A DNA stretch of 64,000 nt from Thermodesulfobacteriota bacterium. Its GTDB lineage: Bacteria > Desulfobacterota_D > UBA1144 > Nemesobacterales > UBA2774. Under the pieces are notes generated by a model, which searched no databases, was not told the DNA's origin, and worked only from the letters and a program-made list of their open reading frames with translations. The translations under genes and the position numbers were made by a program. The stretch covers positions 62,001 to 126,000 of the forward strand of contig DAOKYU010000003.1 in the NCBI GenBank assembly GCA_035325995.1, given 5' to 3'. Positions 16,686 to 23,723 of this stretch are shown here, in pieces. The first letter of the stretch is position 1. The number at the start of each line of letters is the position of its first letter.

Positions 16686-18089
16686 CTATTCGGCTTTATT
16701 TGGAGAGGCTTTCCTGTAGAATCTCTTCGCCAGCATCATGGCGGGGATTATAAAATAAAGCAGGTAAGAGAACGCCGTTCCGGTGGTGTCTCCCGAGGAT
16801 AGGGAGCAGCCGCCGCCCCCGTTTCCGCCCGTATCGCCCCCGATAGTCGGGTCCTTGTAATCGTGTATGCCGTCGCCGTCGGAATCGACAGGGCTCTTCG
16901 GGTCGGGTCCCGCTTCTTCGGCGTCGGTTGCGCCGTCGCCGTCGGAGTCCGTATCGAGCGAATCCTTGACGCCGTCCCCGTCCGTGTCTTCGCTCCCCTC
17001 GACTGAATCCGGAATACCGTCACCGTCGCTGTCGCCGTCCGATATCGCTATCGCGAAGGGGCTCCCCGGAAGGCCGCTCACGGTCGCGGTAACGGAGCTG
17101 CTCTTCGTATCGATGACTGAAAGCGAATCGCCATCGCCGCCCACGTAGGCGCTGCCGCCGTCCGGGGTGAGCGCGATTATGGACGGCTCGCTGACGACCG
17201 TGCCGGACACGGTGGAAACGGTGCACTCGGGCCCGCACGATTCGACCTCGAACACGGATACGGACTGGCCGTTCATATTCGCGACGTAAACCGTCTTCCC
17301 GCCGGGGGTCACGGCGAGCCCCTCGGGGCTCATGCCCACCTCGGCGATATCCTCGATGAGGTTCTCCATGGATATGTTCATGCCGAGCACCTGGTTTTCG
17401 CCGAATATCGATATGAAGAGCGTTTGACCGTCGGGGCTCGCGGCAAGCCAAATTGGCCCGCACGCCTGGTCGTGTCCGCACGTAACCGGGACGTTCTCCT
17501 TAAGCGTATTATCAGACGTATCTATAACCGAAACCCCTGTATTCGTCGCAACGTAAACGTAAACCGGGCCCGCGCTTGATGTCGGCGTCACCGTGATGGA
17601 CGGTGTCGACGAGCAGTTGTTCGTCCCGTCGCTGTCGCACCCTATGTCTATGCTCGAAACTGCGCTCGTTCCGAGGTCCACTACCGTAACGCTGCTCGCC
17701 CCGGCGTTCGCTATGTAGAGCGTGCCGCCGTCCGGGGTTATGACGAGACCGAATGGATTTACGTCGGGAAGATGTATCATCGAGTACGACGGGTTATCGT
17801 CCGGCGAATCTATAACATGAACGGTCTTATTGAGATCGACCGCGTACACGGTGCCGCTGTCGGGATTGACGGCTATGCCCATAAGGCTCGAAGCTATAGT
17901 AGGATCGAGGCTGCCTTTAACCTCGTTGGTCGAGGTATCGACGACGGTTATCGAATTGCCGAGGTCGGTTATATAGGCGAGCGGCGTCTGCGCCCGGGAC
18001 GGCGCGGCAAAAACCAGAAGGGCTGCAGCGAATGCGAAAAACAGAAGTGCGAGACGGTTTCCGCTTTCCGCGATGTTTTTCAAGAGCAT
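16686..18089 (-). CDS. YncE-like beta-propeller surface protein with Cys-TM C-terminal tail
   Basis: The 467-residue product has a signal peptide (ALLFFAFAAALLVFAAPSRA), then a YVTN/YncE-type propeller of about seven blades with repeated pairs such as VVDTSTNEV, VTPDGGTLYIANAGASSV and AVTPGGKTVYVANMNGQSV. Next come Asp-rich thrombospondin-3-like calcium repeats (DSDGDGIPD, DTDGDGVKD). The C terminus is a Gly-rich stretch with one Cys (GGGGCSLSS), a hydrophobic helix and Arg/Lys. That end looks like a protein-sorting signal. The start at 18089 has GGAGG nine bases upstream; a longer frame runs to 18167. It probably decorates the cell surface. Confidence 0.8.
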   Translation of the reverse strand: MLLKNIAESGNRLALLFFAFAAALLVFAAPSRAQTPLAYITDLGNSITVVDTSTNEVKGSLDPTIASSLMGIAVNPDSGTVYAVDLNKTVHVIDSPDDNPSYSMIHLPDVNPFGLVITPDGGTLYIANAGASSVTVVDLGTSAVSSIDIGCDSDGTNNCSSTPSITVTPTSSAGPVYVYVATNTGVSVIDTSDNTLKENVPVTCGHDQACGPIWLAASPDGQTLFISIFGENQVLGMNISMENLIEDIAEVGMSPEGLAVTPGGKTVYVANMNGQSVSVFEVESCGPECTVSTVSGTVVSEPSIIALTPDGGSAYVGGDGDSLSVIDTKSSSVTATVSGLPGSPFAIAISDGDSDGDGIPDSVEGSEDTDGDGVKDSLDTDSDGDGATDAEEAGPDPKSPVDSDGDGIHDYKDPTIGGDTGGNGGGGCSLSSGDTTGTAFSYLLYFIIPAMMLAKRFYRKASPNKAE

Positions 18090-18185
18090 TGGCGTTTTCC
18101 TCCACGTTTCCGAATTCAGGATTTCAAATCGATATTCGAATTCCCTTCGCAGGAACAGGTGCCTCATTCAGAAATAGCCGTAAGC

Positions 18186-18214
18186 CCCGGCGGGAGTTTC
18201 GCATACCCGCCGGG
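18186..18214 (-). terminator. Hairpin downstream of the response-regulator gene
   Basis: CCCGGCGGG (18186-18194) pairs with CCCGCCGGG (18206-18214) around an 11-base loop, 62 bases past the stop of the minus-strand regulator gene. The T run is missing. Confidence 0.4.
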
Positions 18215-18275
18215 CGCCGTCCCTGCACTATAATATACGTCACCACGGAGGCAGCCGGTTTAAACCTTTTTCAGC

Positions 18276-19652
18276 TCAGTTCAAAAGGTCCATCTTTATC
18301 ATGCGGTTCCGGAGAATCTGTCTCGTCACGCCGAGCATTTCGGCCGCCTTCGTCTGGTTCCAGTCGGTGAGCTCGAGGGCTTTTTTTATGACCATCTCCT
18401 CGACGCTGTCGAGCGTCATCTTGTCGAGGTCGAGCTCGAAGAACATCTTGCTATCGTCGTTGTGAATCTTGACGCCCTTCCCCTGCTCGTCGAGCTGAAT
18501 GTACTTGGGGTCGAGCACGTTTCCCGTGCTGAGGAGAACCGCCCTTTCGATGGTGCTGCGGAGCTCCCTGACGTTGCCCGGCCAGTGATAGCTCATGAAC
18601 GCTTTTTCGACTTCTTCCGGCACCGTATCTATGGTCTTGTTGAAATCGACGTTGAAGAAATCTATAAAATGCTTCGTGAGAAGCGGGATGTCTTCCCGCC
18701 GCTCCCTGAGCGTCGGCATTTCGAAATTAATGACGTTCAGCCTGTGGTAGAGGTCTTCCCTGAACTGGTTATTCTCGACGAGGGTTTTAAGGTCCTTGTT
18801 GGTGGCGGCGACTACCCGGACGTCTACCTTTATATCCCGCTTCCCGCCTATTCTCCTGAAGGTCCTTTCCTCTACCACCTTCACGAGCTTTGCCTGAAGC
18901 GTCGGGCTCATGTCGCCTATCTCGTCGAGGAATATGGTGCCGCCGTTCGCGTCTTCGAGTATGCCGGTCTTCATCTTCTTGGCGTCGGTGAACGAGCCCG
19001 CCTCGTACCCGAATATCTCGCTTTCGAGAAGCGTTTCCGGTATTGCGGCGCAGTTGAGCTCTATTATGGGCTTTTCGGCGCGGACGCCGTTATGATGGAG
19101 CACCTTCGCCGCGAGCCCCTTGCCCGTGCCGCTCTCCCCACCTATGAGAATCGTCTTGGGGTCCGTCGTAACCAGCTTCTCGAAAAGCTCGATTATATTT
19201 TTAACGGCCTCGCTCTTCCCTATGATGGAATGAAATCCATACTCCTTCTGCTCGGTCTTGAGCCTCATGTCGAGGTTTCTCTTGAGCCTCGCGTTATCGA
19301 GCGCGTTTTTTACGATGACCTTGAGCTTGTCGAGGGAAAACGGCTTTTCTATGAAGTCGTAGGCCCCCTTCTTGATAGCCTCGACCGCCGTATCCACGTT
19401 CCCCTGGCCGCTCATGAGAATCGTTACCGGGGCGGGATCGACGGCGCTTAGCTGCCCGAGGACCTCGAGGCCGTCCATGTCCGGGAGCTTGTAATCGAGA
19501 AGGACGAGTGAAGGATTATCCCTTTTGGCCATGAGTACCCCCATGTCGCCCATGCCGGCCGTATTCACGACGTATCCTTCGTCGGTCAGACCCTCTTTAA
19601 GTCCGGCGCAGAGAAATTCCTCGTCGTCTATAATAAGTATCGTTTCGCTCAT
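18276..19652 (-). CDS. NtrC-type sigma-54 response regulator
   Basis: The 458-residue protein has a receiver domain (phosphoacceptor Asp in LVLLDYKLPDMDG), a sigma-54 activation AAA+ domain (Walker A GGESGTGKG, Walker B GGTIFLDEIGDM) and a Fis-type helix-turn-helix (DWNQTKAAEMLGVTRQILRNR). The loop that normally reads GAFTGA and touches sigma-54 reads GSFTDA here, a variant also known from some NtrC relatives. It follows its kinase partner by 47 bases on the same strand. The likely binding site is the TGTAC-N6-GTACA repeat near 21.1 and 22.9 kb; this is inference from location. Confidence 0.92.
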   Translation of the reverse strand: MSETILIIDDEEFLCAGLKEGLTDEGYVVNTAGMGDMGVLMAKRDNPSLVLLDYKLPDMDGLEVLGQLSAVDPAPVTILMSGQGNVDTAVEAIKKGAYDFIEKPFSLDKLKVIVKNALDNARLKRNLDMRLKTEQKEYGFHSIIGKSEAVKNIIELFEKLVTTDPKTILIGGESGTGKGLAAKVLHHNGVRAEKPIIELNCAAIPETLLESEIFGYEAGSFTDAKKMKTGILEDANGGTIFLDEIGDMSPTLQAKLVKVVEERTFRRIGGKRDIKVDVRVVAATNKDLKTLVENNQFREDLYHRLNVINFEMPTLRERREDIPLLTKHFIDFFNVDFNKTIDTVPEEVEKAFMSYHWPGNVRELRSTIERAVLLSTGNVLDPKYIQLDEQGKGVKIHNDDSKMFFELDLDKMTLDSVEEMVIKKALELTDWNQTKAAEMLGVTRQILRNRMIKMDLLN

Positions 19653-19699
19653 TCACCCCTCGCAGCCATCGTTATTTCCTGTGACATGACTCTCAAAAT

Positions 19700-20983
19700 C
19701 TACGCGGAACCCGTTTCCATCGCCGGGAGCTCTTCGTCCCGCTGCGTGTAAGGAATTATAACCGTAAACTGCGAGCCCTTTCCCTCTTCGCTCGAAACCA
19801 CGATCTGGCCCGAGTGGGATTCGATAATCTTTTTCGATATGGGTAGACCGAGCCCCGTGCCCTGTTTCTTGCTCGAATAAAACGGCTCGAATATTTTTTC
19901 GATCTCCGACTCGGGAATCCCGGAGCCTTCGTCCCGTACCGTTATTCGGAGCGTGTCGTCCACGCTCTCTGTCTCGACCGAGACAGGGCCCTTGCCCGGC
20001 TCGGTGCTGTCGATCGCGTTTATGAGGAGATTGATTAAAACCTGCTGGCATTTTTCGTAATCCAGACGGCACGGCGCTGCGGCCCCGTGCTTTATGTTCA
20101 GCGATACCCCTTTCCCCTCTGCGCGTGGCCTTACCAGAACGACCGACCTTTCCACGACCTCGTTGGGGTCGATCTCCCGGAAATCCATCTTCTTCGACAC
20201 GGACAGCTGCAGAAGGTCCCTCAGTATGCCGTCGAGCCTTCGAACCTCCTTCAGCACCTCCGTTATTGAATGCTCCTGCTCCTCGCTCCCCACCTTCCCT
20301 CTCATGATTTCGAGCGCGACTGTAATGCCGGAAAGCGGGTTTTTTATTTCGTGGGCTATCCTCGTCGCGAACTCTCCTATTATCGCCAGCCTCTCGGCGC
20401 GTATCAGCTCGTTCTGCTGCTCCCTTATGGCGAGCGTTGCCTCGTCTATCTTCTCCCTCAGCGTTTCGTTAAACCTCTTCGTTTGCTCCAGGAGCTCGAG
20501 GTTACTGTTGTGCGTATCCTCTATATTCCTCAGCATGTCGTTAAAGGACCCTGCGAGCTTCGATATCTCCCCCGTCCCTTCGAGGCCAGTTATCCTGTAC
20601 GAGTAATCCCCCTTCTTCACGGTCTGCGTGGCTTTGACGAGCCTCTCGACAGGCCTCGTGATCTTCCAGGGGAAAAGAACCGCTATCATGCCGCCGAAAA
20701 GAAGCGCCGCCCCCACTATGACCAGGAGAAAGGTATAGTTGTACTTCACCTGCTCGCCTACGATCGTAACGGCCTGCTCGACCATCTCCTTTCCGAACCC
20801 GGCCTCCGAATCCACATCGGAAGACGGATTCGCAAAGAGCTTATAGAGCGTGGAATAGCGGCCTTCTAGATTCTCCGCCGCCTCGTTCAGCTTGTGCGCG
20901 TTATAAAGGGATAGTCCTCCGGCTATAAGCATGAGCGTAAGCATCAGCGCGAAACCGAGTCTTATCTGAGTACTTAAATTCAA
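19700..20983 (-). CDS. Membrane sensor histidine kinase
   Basis: The 427-residue kinase has two transmembrane helices (residues about 7-28 and 84-106) around a short periplasmic loop of some 55 residues. A HAMP domain follows (RPVERLVKATQTVKKGDYSY), then a coiled coil, the HisKA box with phospho-His (AHEIKNPLSGITVALEIM) and the HATPase with VLINLLINAIDS, DEGSGIP and GTGLGLPISKKI. The small loop suggests it senses the membrane or envelope itself. It is the first gene of an operon with the sigma-54 regulator and lies divergent from the LysM gene. Confidence 0.92.
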   Translation of the reverse strand: MNLSTQIRLGFALMLTLMLIAGGLSLYNAHKLNEAAENLEGRYSTLYKLFANPSSDVDSEAGFGKEMVEQAVTIVGEQVKYNYTFLLVIVGAALLFGGMIAVLFPWKITRPVERLVKATQTVKKGDYSYRITGLEGTGEISKLAGSFNDMLRNIEDTHNSNLELLEQTKRFNETLREKIDEATLAIREQQNELIRAERLAIIGEFATRIAHEIKNPLSGITVALEIMRGKVGSEEQEHSITEVLKEVRRLDGILRDLLQLSVSKKMDFREIDPNEVVERSVVLVRPRAEGKGVSLNIKHGAAAPCRLDYEKCQQVLINLLINAIDSTEPGKGPVSVETESVDDTLRITVRDEGSGIPESEIEKIFEPFYSSKKQGTGLGLPISKKIIESHSGQIVVSSEEGKGSQFTVIIPYTQRDEELPAMETGSA

Positions 20984-21100
20984 TTCCCCGCTCCTCTATA
21001 TATAATGAAGCGCAAACTTCCGCCGCCTCTTCCCGCGCGCTTTCGAATCCGCATACCCCGGAAGAGACGCGTTCCCCGCGAATTATCAGGTCAGATGCGA

Positions 21101-21120
21101 AGTGTACAAATCGGTACACT
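21101..21120. promoter_or_regulatory. Inverted repeat, likely upstream activator site
   Basis: AGTGTAC (21101-21107) and GTACACT (21114-21120) are perfect inverted copies with a 6-base spacer. The site lies about 120 bases upstream of the -24/-12 promoter at 21231, the usual distance for a sigma-54 activator. The core TGTAC-N6-GTACA recurs at 22892-22907. Confidence 0.6.
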
Positions 21121-21230
21121 GCCGATTGTTTATATGATTACTAAAACCCAACCCCACATATTACAGTAAACAGTATAAAACATTAGCAACCAACTATGAA
21201 TATTGAATCTTTGGAATGCCTCCGCATAAT

Positions 21231-21246
21231 TGGCACGCCCCTTGCA
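21231..21246 (+). promoter_or_regulatory. Sigma-54 (-24/-12) promoter of the LysM gene
   Basis: TGGCACG-CCCC-TTGCA matches the sigma-54 consensus TGGCACR-N4-TTGCA at every fixed base. It is 40 bases upstream of the LysM start codon. Confidence 0.85.
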
Positions 21247-21286
21247 CTTTATCACGGTCAAAACCAATGCACAGGAGGCATTTACT

Positions 21287-22078
21287 ATGAGACATTTACT
21301 AGTAACTTCACTATTATTGACGGGACTTACGCTCGGCGGTGTAAGCGCGGTTCACGCCGAGGGCAATTACGACAAGAACGCCCCCGAACAGGAAATGACG
21401 CAGCCGAGGACCGACTCGGACTTTTCCGGCGAGGGCAGCCAGTACACCGTTCAGGAAGGCGATACGCTCGCGAGCATAGCCGAGGAGCATCTTGGCTCGG
21501 CCGACCAGTGGCAGCTGATTGCCCAGGCGAACGATATAAGCAACCCCGATCAGCTCGAGGTAGGACAGACTCTGACCATACCGGCGAGCGGCGAGAGGTC
21601 GGACACCGGGAACCTTTCCACCGACAGCTCCTCCATGCAGAGCGCGAACGACATGAACAGCCCTGACAACTCCGATTTACAGGCCAGTGATATGAACGAC
21701 CCTGACCGTATACAAAACCGCGGTGACATGAATGATCCTGACAGTGCGACCATTCCAGGCGGCGAGAACGTTGCGGAACCTGATCAGGAAACGTACGGGG
21801 AAACGGCTCGCGACTTCGAGAGCGACAAGGTAAACGACCCTGCAGCCGAGAACGATTCCGCCCTCGACCAGCAGCAGGAAATCAGGGGTGAGATAACGGA
21901 AATAGCGTCAGGCAACGAGTCCGTCACCCTTAAAGACGAGCAGGGAATGACGCATAATCTCAAGCTCGAAGATGAAGGCATAGTCGACGGGGTTTCGGTA
22001 GGCGACTTCGTTAAGGCCGAGATTGAAGGCGGAACGGTAGTTTCGCTTGAGAAAGTAGACAGAACCGCTTCCAGATAA
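21287..22078 (+). CDS. Secreted LysM-domain protein
   Basis: The 263-residue protein starts at 21287, where AGGAGG is 7 bases upstream. It has a signal peptide (LLVTSLLLTGLTLGGVSAVHA), a single LysM domain (YTVQEGDTLASIAEEHLG then ANDISNPDQLEVGQTLTIP) for peptidoglycan binding, and a low-complexity acidic linker with three related DMN(S/D)PD units. The C-terminal 65 residues (EIRGEITEIASGNESVTLKD and later VGDFVKAEIEGGTVVSLEKV) look like a small beta-barrel/OB-like domain. It has a perfect sigma-54 promoter and sits opposite the two-component operon. It is probably an envelope-stress protein. Confidence 0.85.
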   Translation: MRHLLVTSLLLTGLTLGGVSAVHAEGNYDKNAPEQEMTQPRTDSDFSGEGSQYTVQEGDTLASIAEEHLGSADQWQLIAQANDISNPDQLEVGQTLTIPASGERSDTGNLSTDSSSMQSANDMNSPDNSDLQASDMNDPDRIQNRGDMNDPDSATIPGGENVAEPDQETYGETARDFESDKVNDPAAENDSALDQQQEIRGEITEIASGNESVTLKDEQGMTHNLKLEDEGIVDGVSVGDFVKAEIEGGTVVSLEKVDRTASR

Positions 22079-22143
22079 CAGAAGCGCTCAAAGAAAGACT
22101 CTCACACTTTCATCCTCTGGGGCGAATCGAATCGCCCGGATAC

Positions 22144-22183
22144 GGGCCGGCATGGGCAACAAACCCATGTCGGCCCTTTTTTT
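22144..22183 (+). terminator. Rho-independent terminator of the LysM gene
   Basis: GGGCCGGCATGGG (22144-22156) pairs with CCCATGTCGGCCC (22164-22176) with one G-T pair, a 7-base loop and seven T after it. Confidence 0.9.
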
Positions 22184-22210
22184 CATTTTCGCCCTGCCGG
22201 GCGCATAACT

Positions 22211-22239
22211 TTGACAACCCATGCTTTATATCAAATAAT
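22211..22239 (+). promoter_or_regulatory. Sigma-70-type promoter of the CpoB-like gene
   Basis: TTGACA (22211-22216) and AATAAT (22234-22239) are 17 bases apart, about 50 bases before the start codon at 22293. This gene therefore seems to use a housekeeping promoter, unlike its two neighbours. Confidence 0.6.
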
Positions 22240-22292
22240 TTCTTCTCCGGGTTTCCGGAATAAAAAGGCGATCCGGGGAGGAAAAGCTGAGA

Positions 22293-22874
22293 ATGAAATA
22301 TTTCCGATATACGACGCTTGCGTTGTCGTGTTTTCTTACCGGGTGTATCACGGCCCCCGGAACGATACAGGAGCTCAGCGAAAGGCAGGAGAATCTCGAG
22401 GCCGAAGTAGGCCGCATGTCGGATACGCTCACGGACGTCCAGCGGAAGCTCGAGATACAGAGCGCGCGGATCCGGAACCTCGAGCAGAACTATTCCGATA
22501 TATACCTGAAGCTGGACGAGCTCCGGGCCGAGCCGCCCGCAAGCGAGCCCCCCGCATCCGCCCCCGAGGGGGGGGCCGTGGGTCCGCCGGCGCCCACCGC
22601 GGTGCAGGCCGAGAAGGACCTTTACCTCAAGGCCGGAAAGCTCTACAACCAGGGCCAGTTTTTAAACGCCATTCTCGCTTACCAGGTATTCATAGATACA
22701 TACCCCGACGACAGCCGCGTGGCCGACGCCTATTTGAAACAGGGCCTTTCGCTCGTCAGGATCGGCCGAAAGGACGGGGCCAAGTTTTTCTTCAGGACCC
22801 TCATAACGAGGTTCCCGAACACCCCCGAAGCGCAGAGGGCGCGTGAGGAGCTGAAAAGTATCGATTCCGAATAG
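22293..22874 (+). CDS. CpoB/YbgF-like TPR lipoprotein
   Basis: The 193-residue product has a lipobox (CFLTGC near residue 18), a coiled coil (about 28-75, with LEAEVGRMSDTLTDVQRKLE), a Pro/Ala-rich linker and tetratricopeptide repeats (LYLKAGKLYNQGQFLNAILA and DAYLKQGLSLVRIGRKDGAK). This is the order seen in CpoB/YbgF, which links Tol-Pal and cell-wall synthesis at the septum. Here it is a lipoprotein and there is no tol operon next to it, so the parallel is structural. A sigma-70 promoter lies directly upstream. Confidence 0.75.
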   Translation: MKYFRYTTLALSCFLTGCITAPGTIQELSERQENLEAEVGRMSDTLTDVQRKLEIQSARIRNLEQNYSDIYLKLDELRAEPPASEPPASAPEGGAVGPPAPTAVQAEKDLYLKAGKLYNQGQFLNAILAYQVFIDTYPDDSRVADAYLKQGLSLVRIGRKDGAKFFFRTLITRFPNTPEAQRAREELKSIDSE

Positions 22875-22891
22875 CCCGGGGCGGTAATTTC

Positions 22892-22907
22892 TGTACCTTT
22901 TCGTACA
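22892..22907. promoter_or_regulatory. Second TGTAC-N6-GTACA upstream activator site
   Basis: TGTAC (22892-22896) and GTACA (22903-22907) with a 6-base spacer repeat the core found at 21103-21118. It lies about 104 bases upstream of the -24/-12 promoter at 23004. Confidence 0.6.
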
Positions 22908-23003
22908 ATTCCCACTGTCTTCATCCGTACCATACGGCTTTCCACGGCTCGAGCTGTATCGCTAAGCCGCTTCCATTATTAAACATTTGCCGCGTTACCA
23001 TTC

Positions 23004-23019
23004 TGGCATGACGGTTGCA
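23004..23019 (+). promoter_or_regulatory. Sigma-54 (-24/-12) promoter of the OmpA-like gene
   Basis: TGGCATG-ACGG-TTGCA matches the sigma-54 consensus except for T in place of C at one position. It lies about 48 bases before the start codon at 23068. Confidence 0.75.
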
Positions 23020-23067
23020 CTATAGTCATCGCAAAACATACTGCCATGATTGGAAGGAGGCATAAAA

Positions 23068-23625
23068 ATGGATAGGGTTAACACATTGGAAGCGATTTGG
23101 AACAAAATTACTGGATACATAGTCCCGGGAACCCTGGGTGTTCTCATGATATACGGGGTCGGGACCTCGGTCTTGTCCCAGCAGTCGATAGGCTCCGAGC
23201 CCGAGGGCGAGGCGCCGTCATACGACGCCCTTTCAGGCGCCGCGGCGTCCGACCCGTACACCCCCGAGCTGAAGGACATATTCTTCGATACGAACAGCCA
23301 TCTTATAAGGGAAGACGCAAAGCCGGTCCTCGATGAAAACGCCGAGGCGCTCAGGAGCGAGCCCGACACGTTCGTCGTTATAGAAGCGCTCTGTGATTCG
23401 AGGGAATCCTCCGCTTCGAGTCTCGGGATCAAGAGGGCCGAGAGCGTAAAGGACTACATGGTGAATCAGGGAGTCGGGCCCGAGAGAATAATCACGGCCA
23501 ACAAGTGCAACATCTACGACATGCAGCTCGTAAGGAGCGTGGATACCGAGAGGCTCGACAGCAGGGTACGCTTCATAGCCCTCGACCAGATTAAGCGTAA
23601 CGAGTCCTACGCCTTGAACAGATAA
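23068..23625 (+). CDS. OmpA-family C-terminal domain protein
   Basis: The 185-residue protein starts at 23068 behind GGAAGGAGG. A single hydrophobic segment (ITGYIVPGTLGVLMIYGVGTS) can anchor it; no cleavage site is obvious. The OmpA/Pal peptidoglycan-binding domain covers about residues 70-165: IFFDTNSHLIREDAKPVLDE, then IEALCDSRESS in the place of the usual GHTDSRG, and LGIKRAESVKDYMVNQGVGPERI. The two Cys (ALCDS and NKCN) could form a disulfide. It has its own sigma-54 promoter and activator repeat, parallel to the LysM gene. Confidence 0.85.
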   Translation: MDRVNTLEAIWNKITGYIVPGTLGVLMIYGVGTSVLSQQSIGSEPEGEAPSYDALSGAAASDPYTPELKDIFFDTNSHLIREDAKPVLDENAEALRSEPDTFVVIEALCDSRESSASSLGIKRAESVKDYMVNQGVGPERIITANKCNIYDMQLVRSVDTERLDSRVRFIALDQIKRNESYALNR

Positions 23626-23657
23626 CCGTATAAGACATATTCTCCTTATCTCCGGAT

Positions 23658-23705
23658 AAAAAAAAGCCGCCCCGAGGGGTTTTCGTCCCCGGGGCGGCTT
23701 TTTTA
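23658..23705. terminator. Bidirectional rho-independent terminator
   Basis: An A-rich lead, a stem of AAGCCGCCCC with GGGGCGGCTT, an inner GGGG-CCCC and a run of six T. It lies between the convergent OmpA-like and DUF11 genes and can serve both. Confidence 0.9.
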
Positions 23706-23723
23706 TTTGAGCTCTCCTTCAGC

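Larger units (their letters stand above)
20984..21286. other. Divergent control region of the kinase and LysM genes
   Basis: This 303-base gap holds the inverted repeat at 21101-21120 and the -24/-12 promoter at 21231-21246, both listed separately. Toward the kinase gene there is an AT-rich patch (TATATATAATG near 21000) that may carry its promoter. No gene is seen. Confidence 0.5.
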
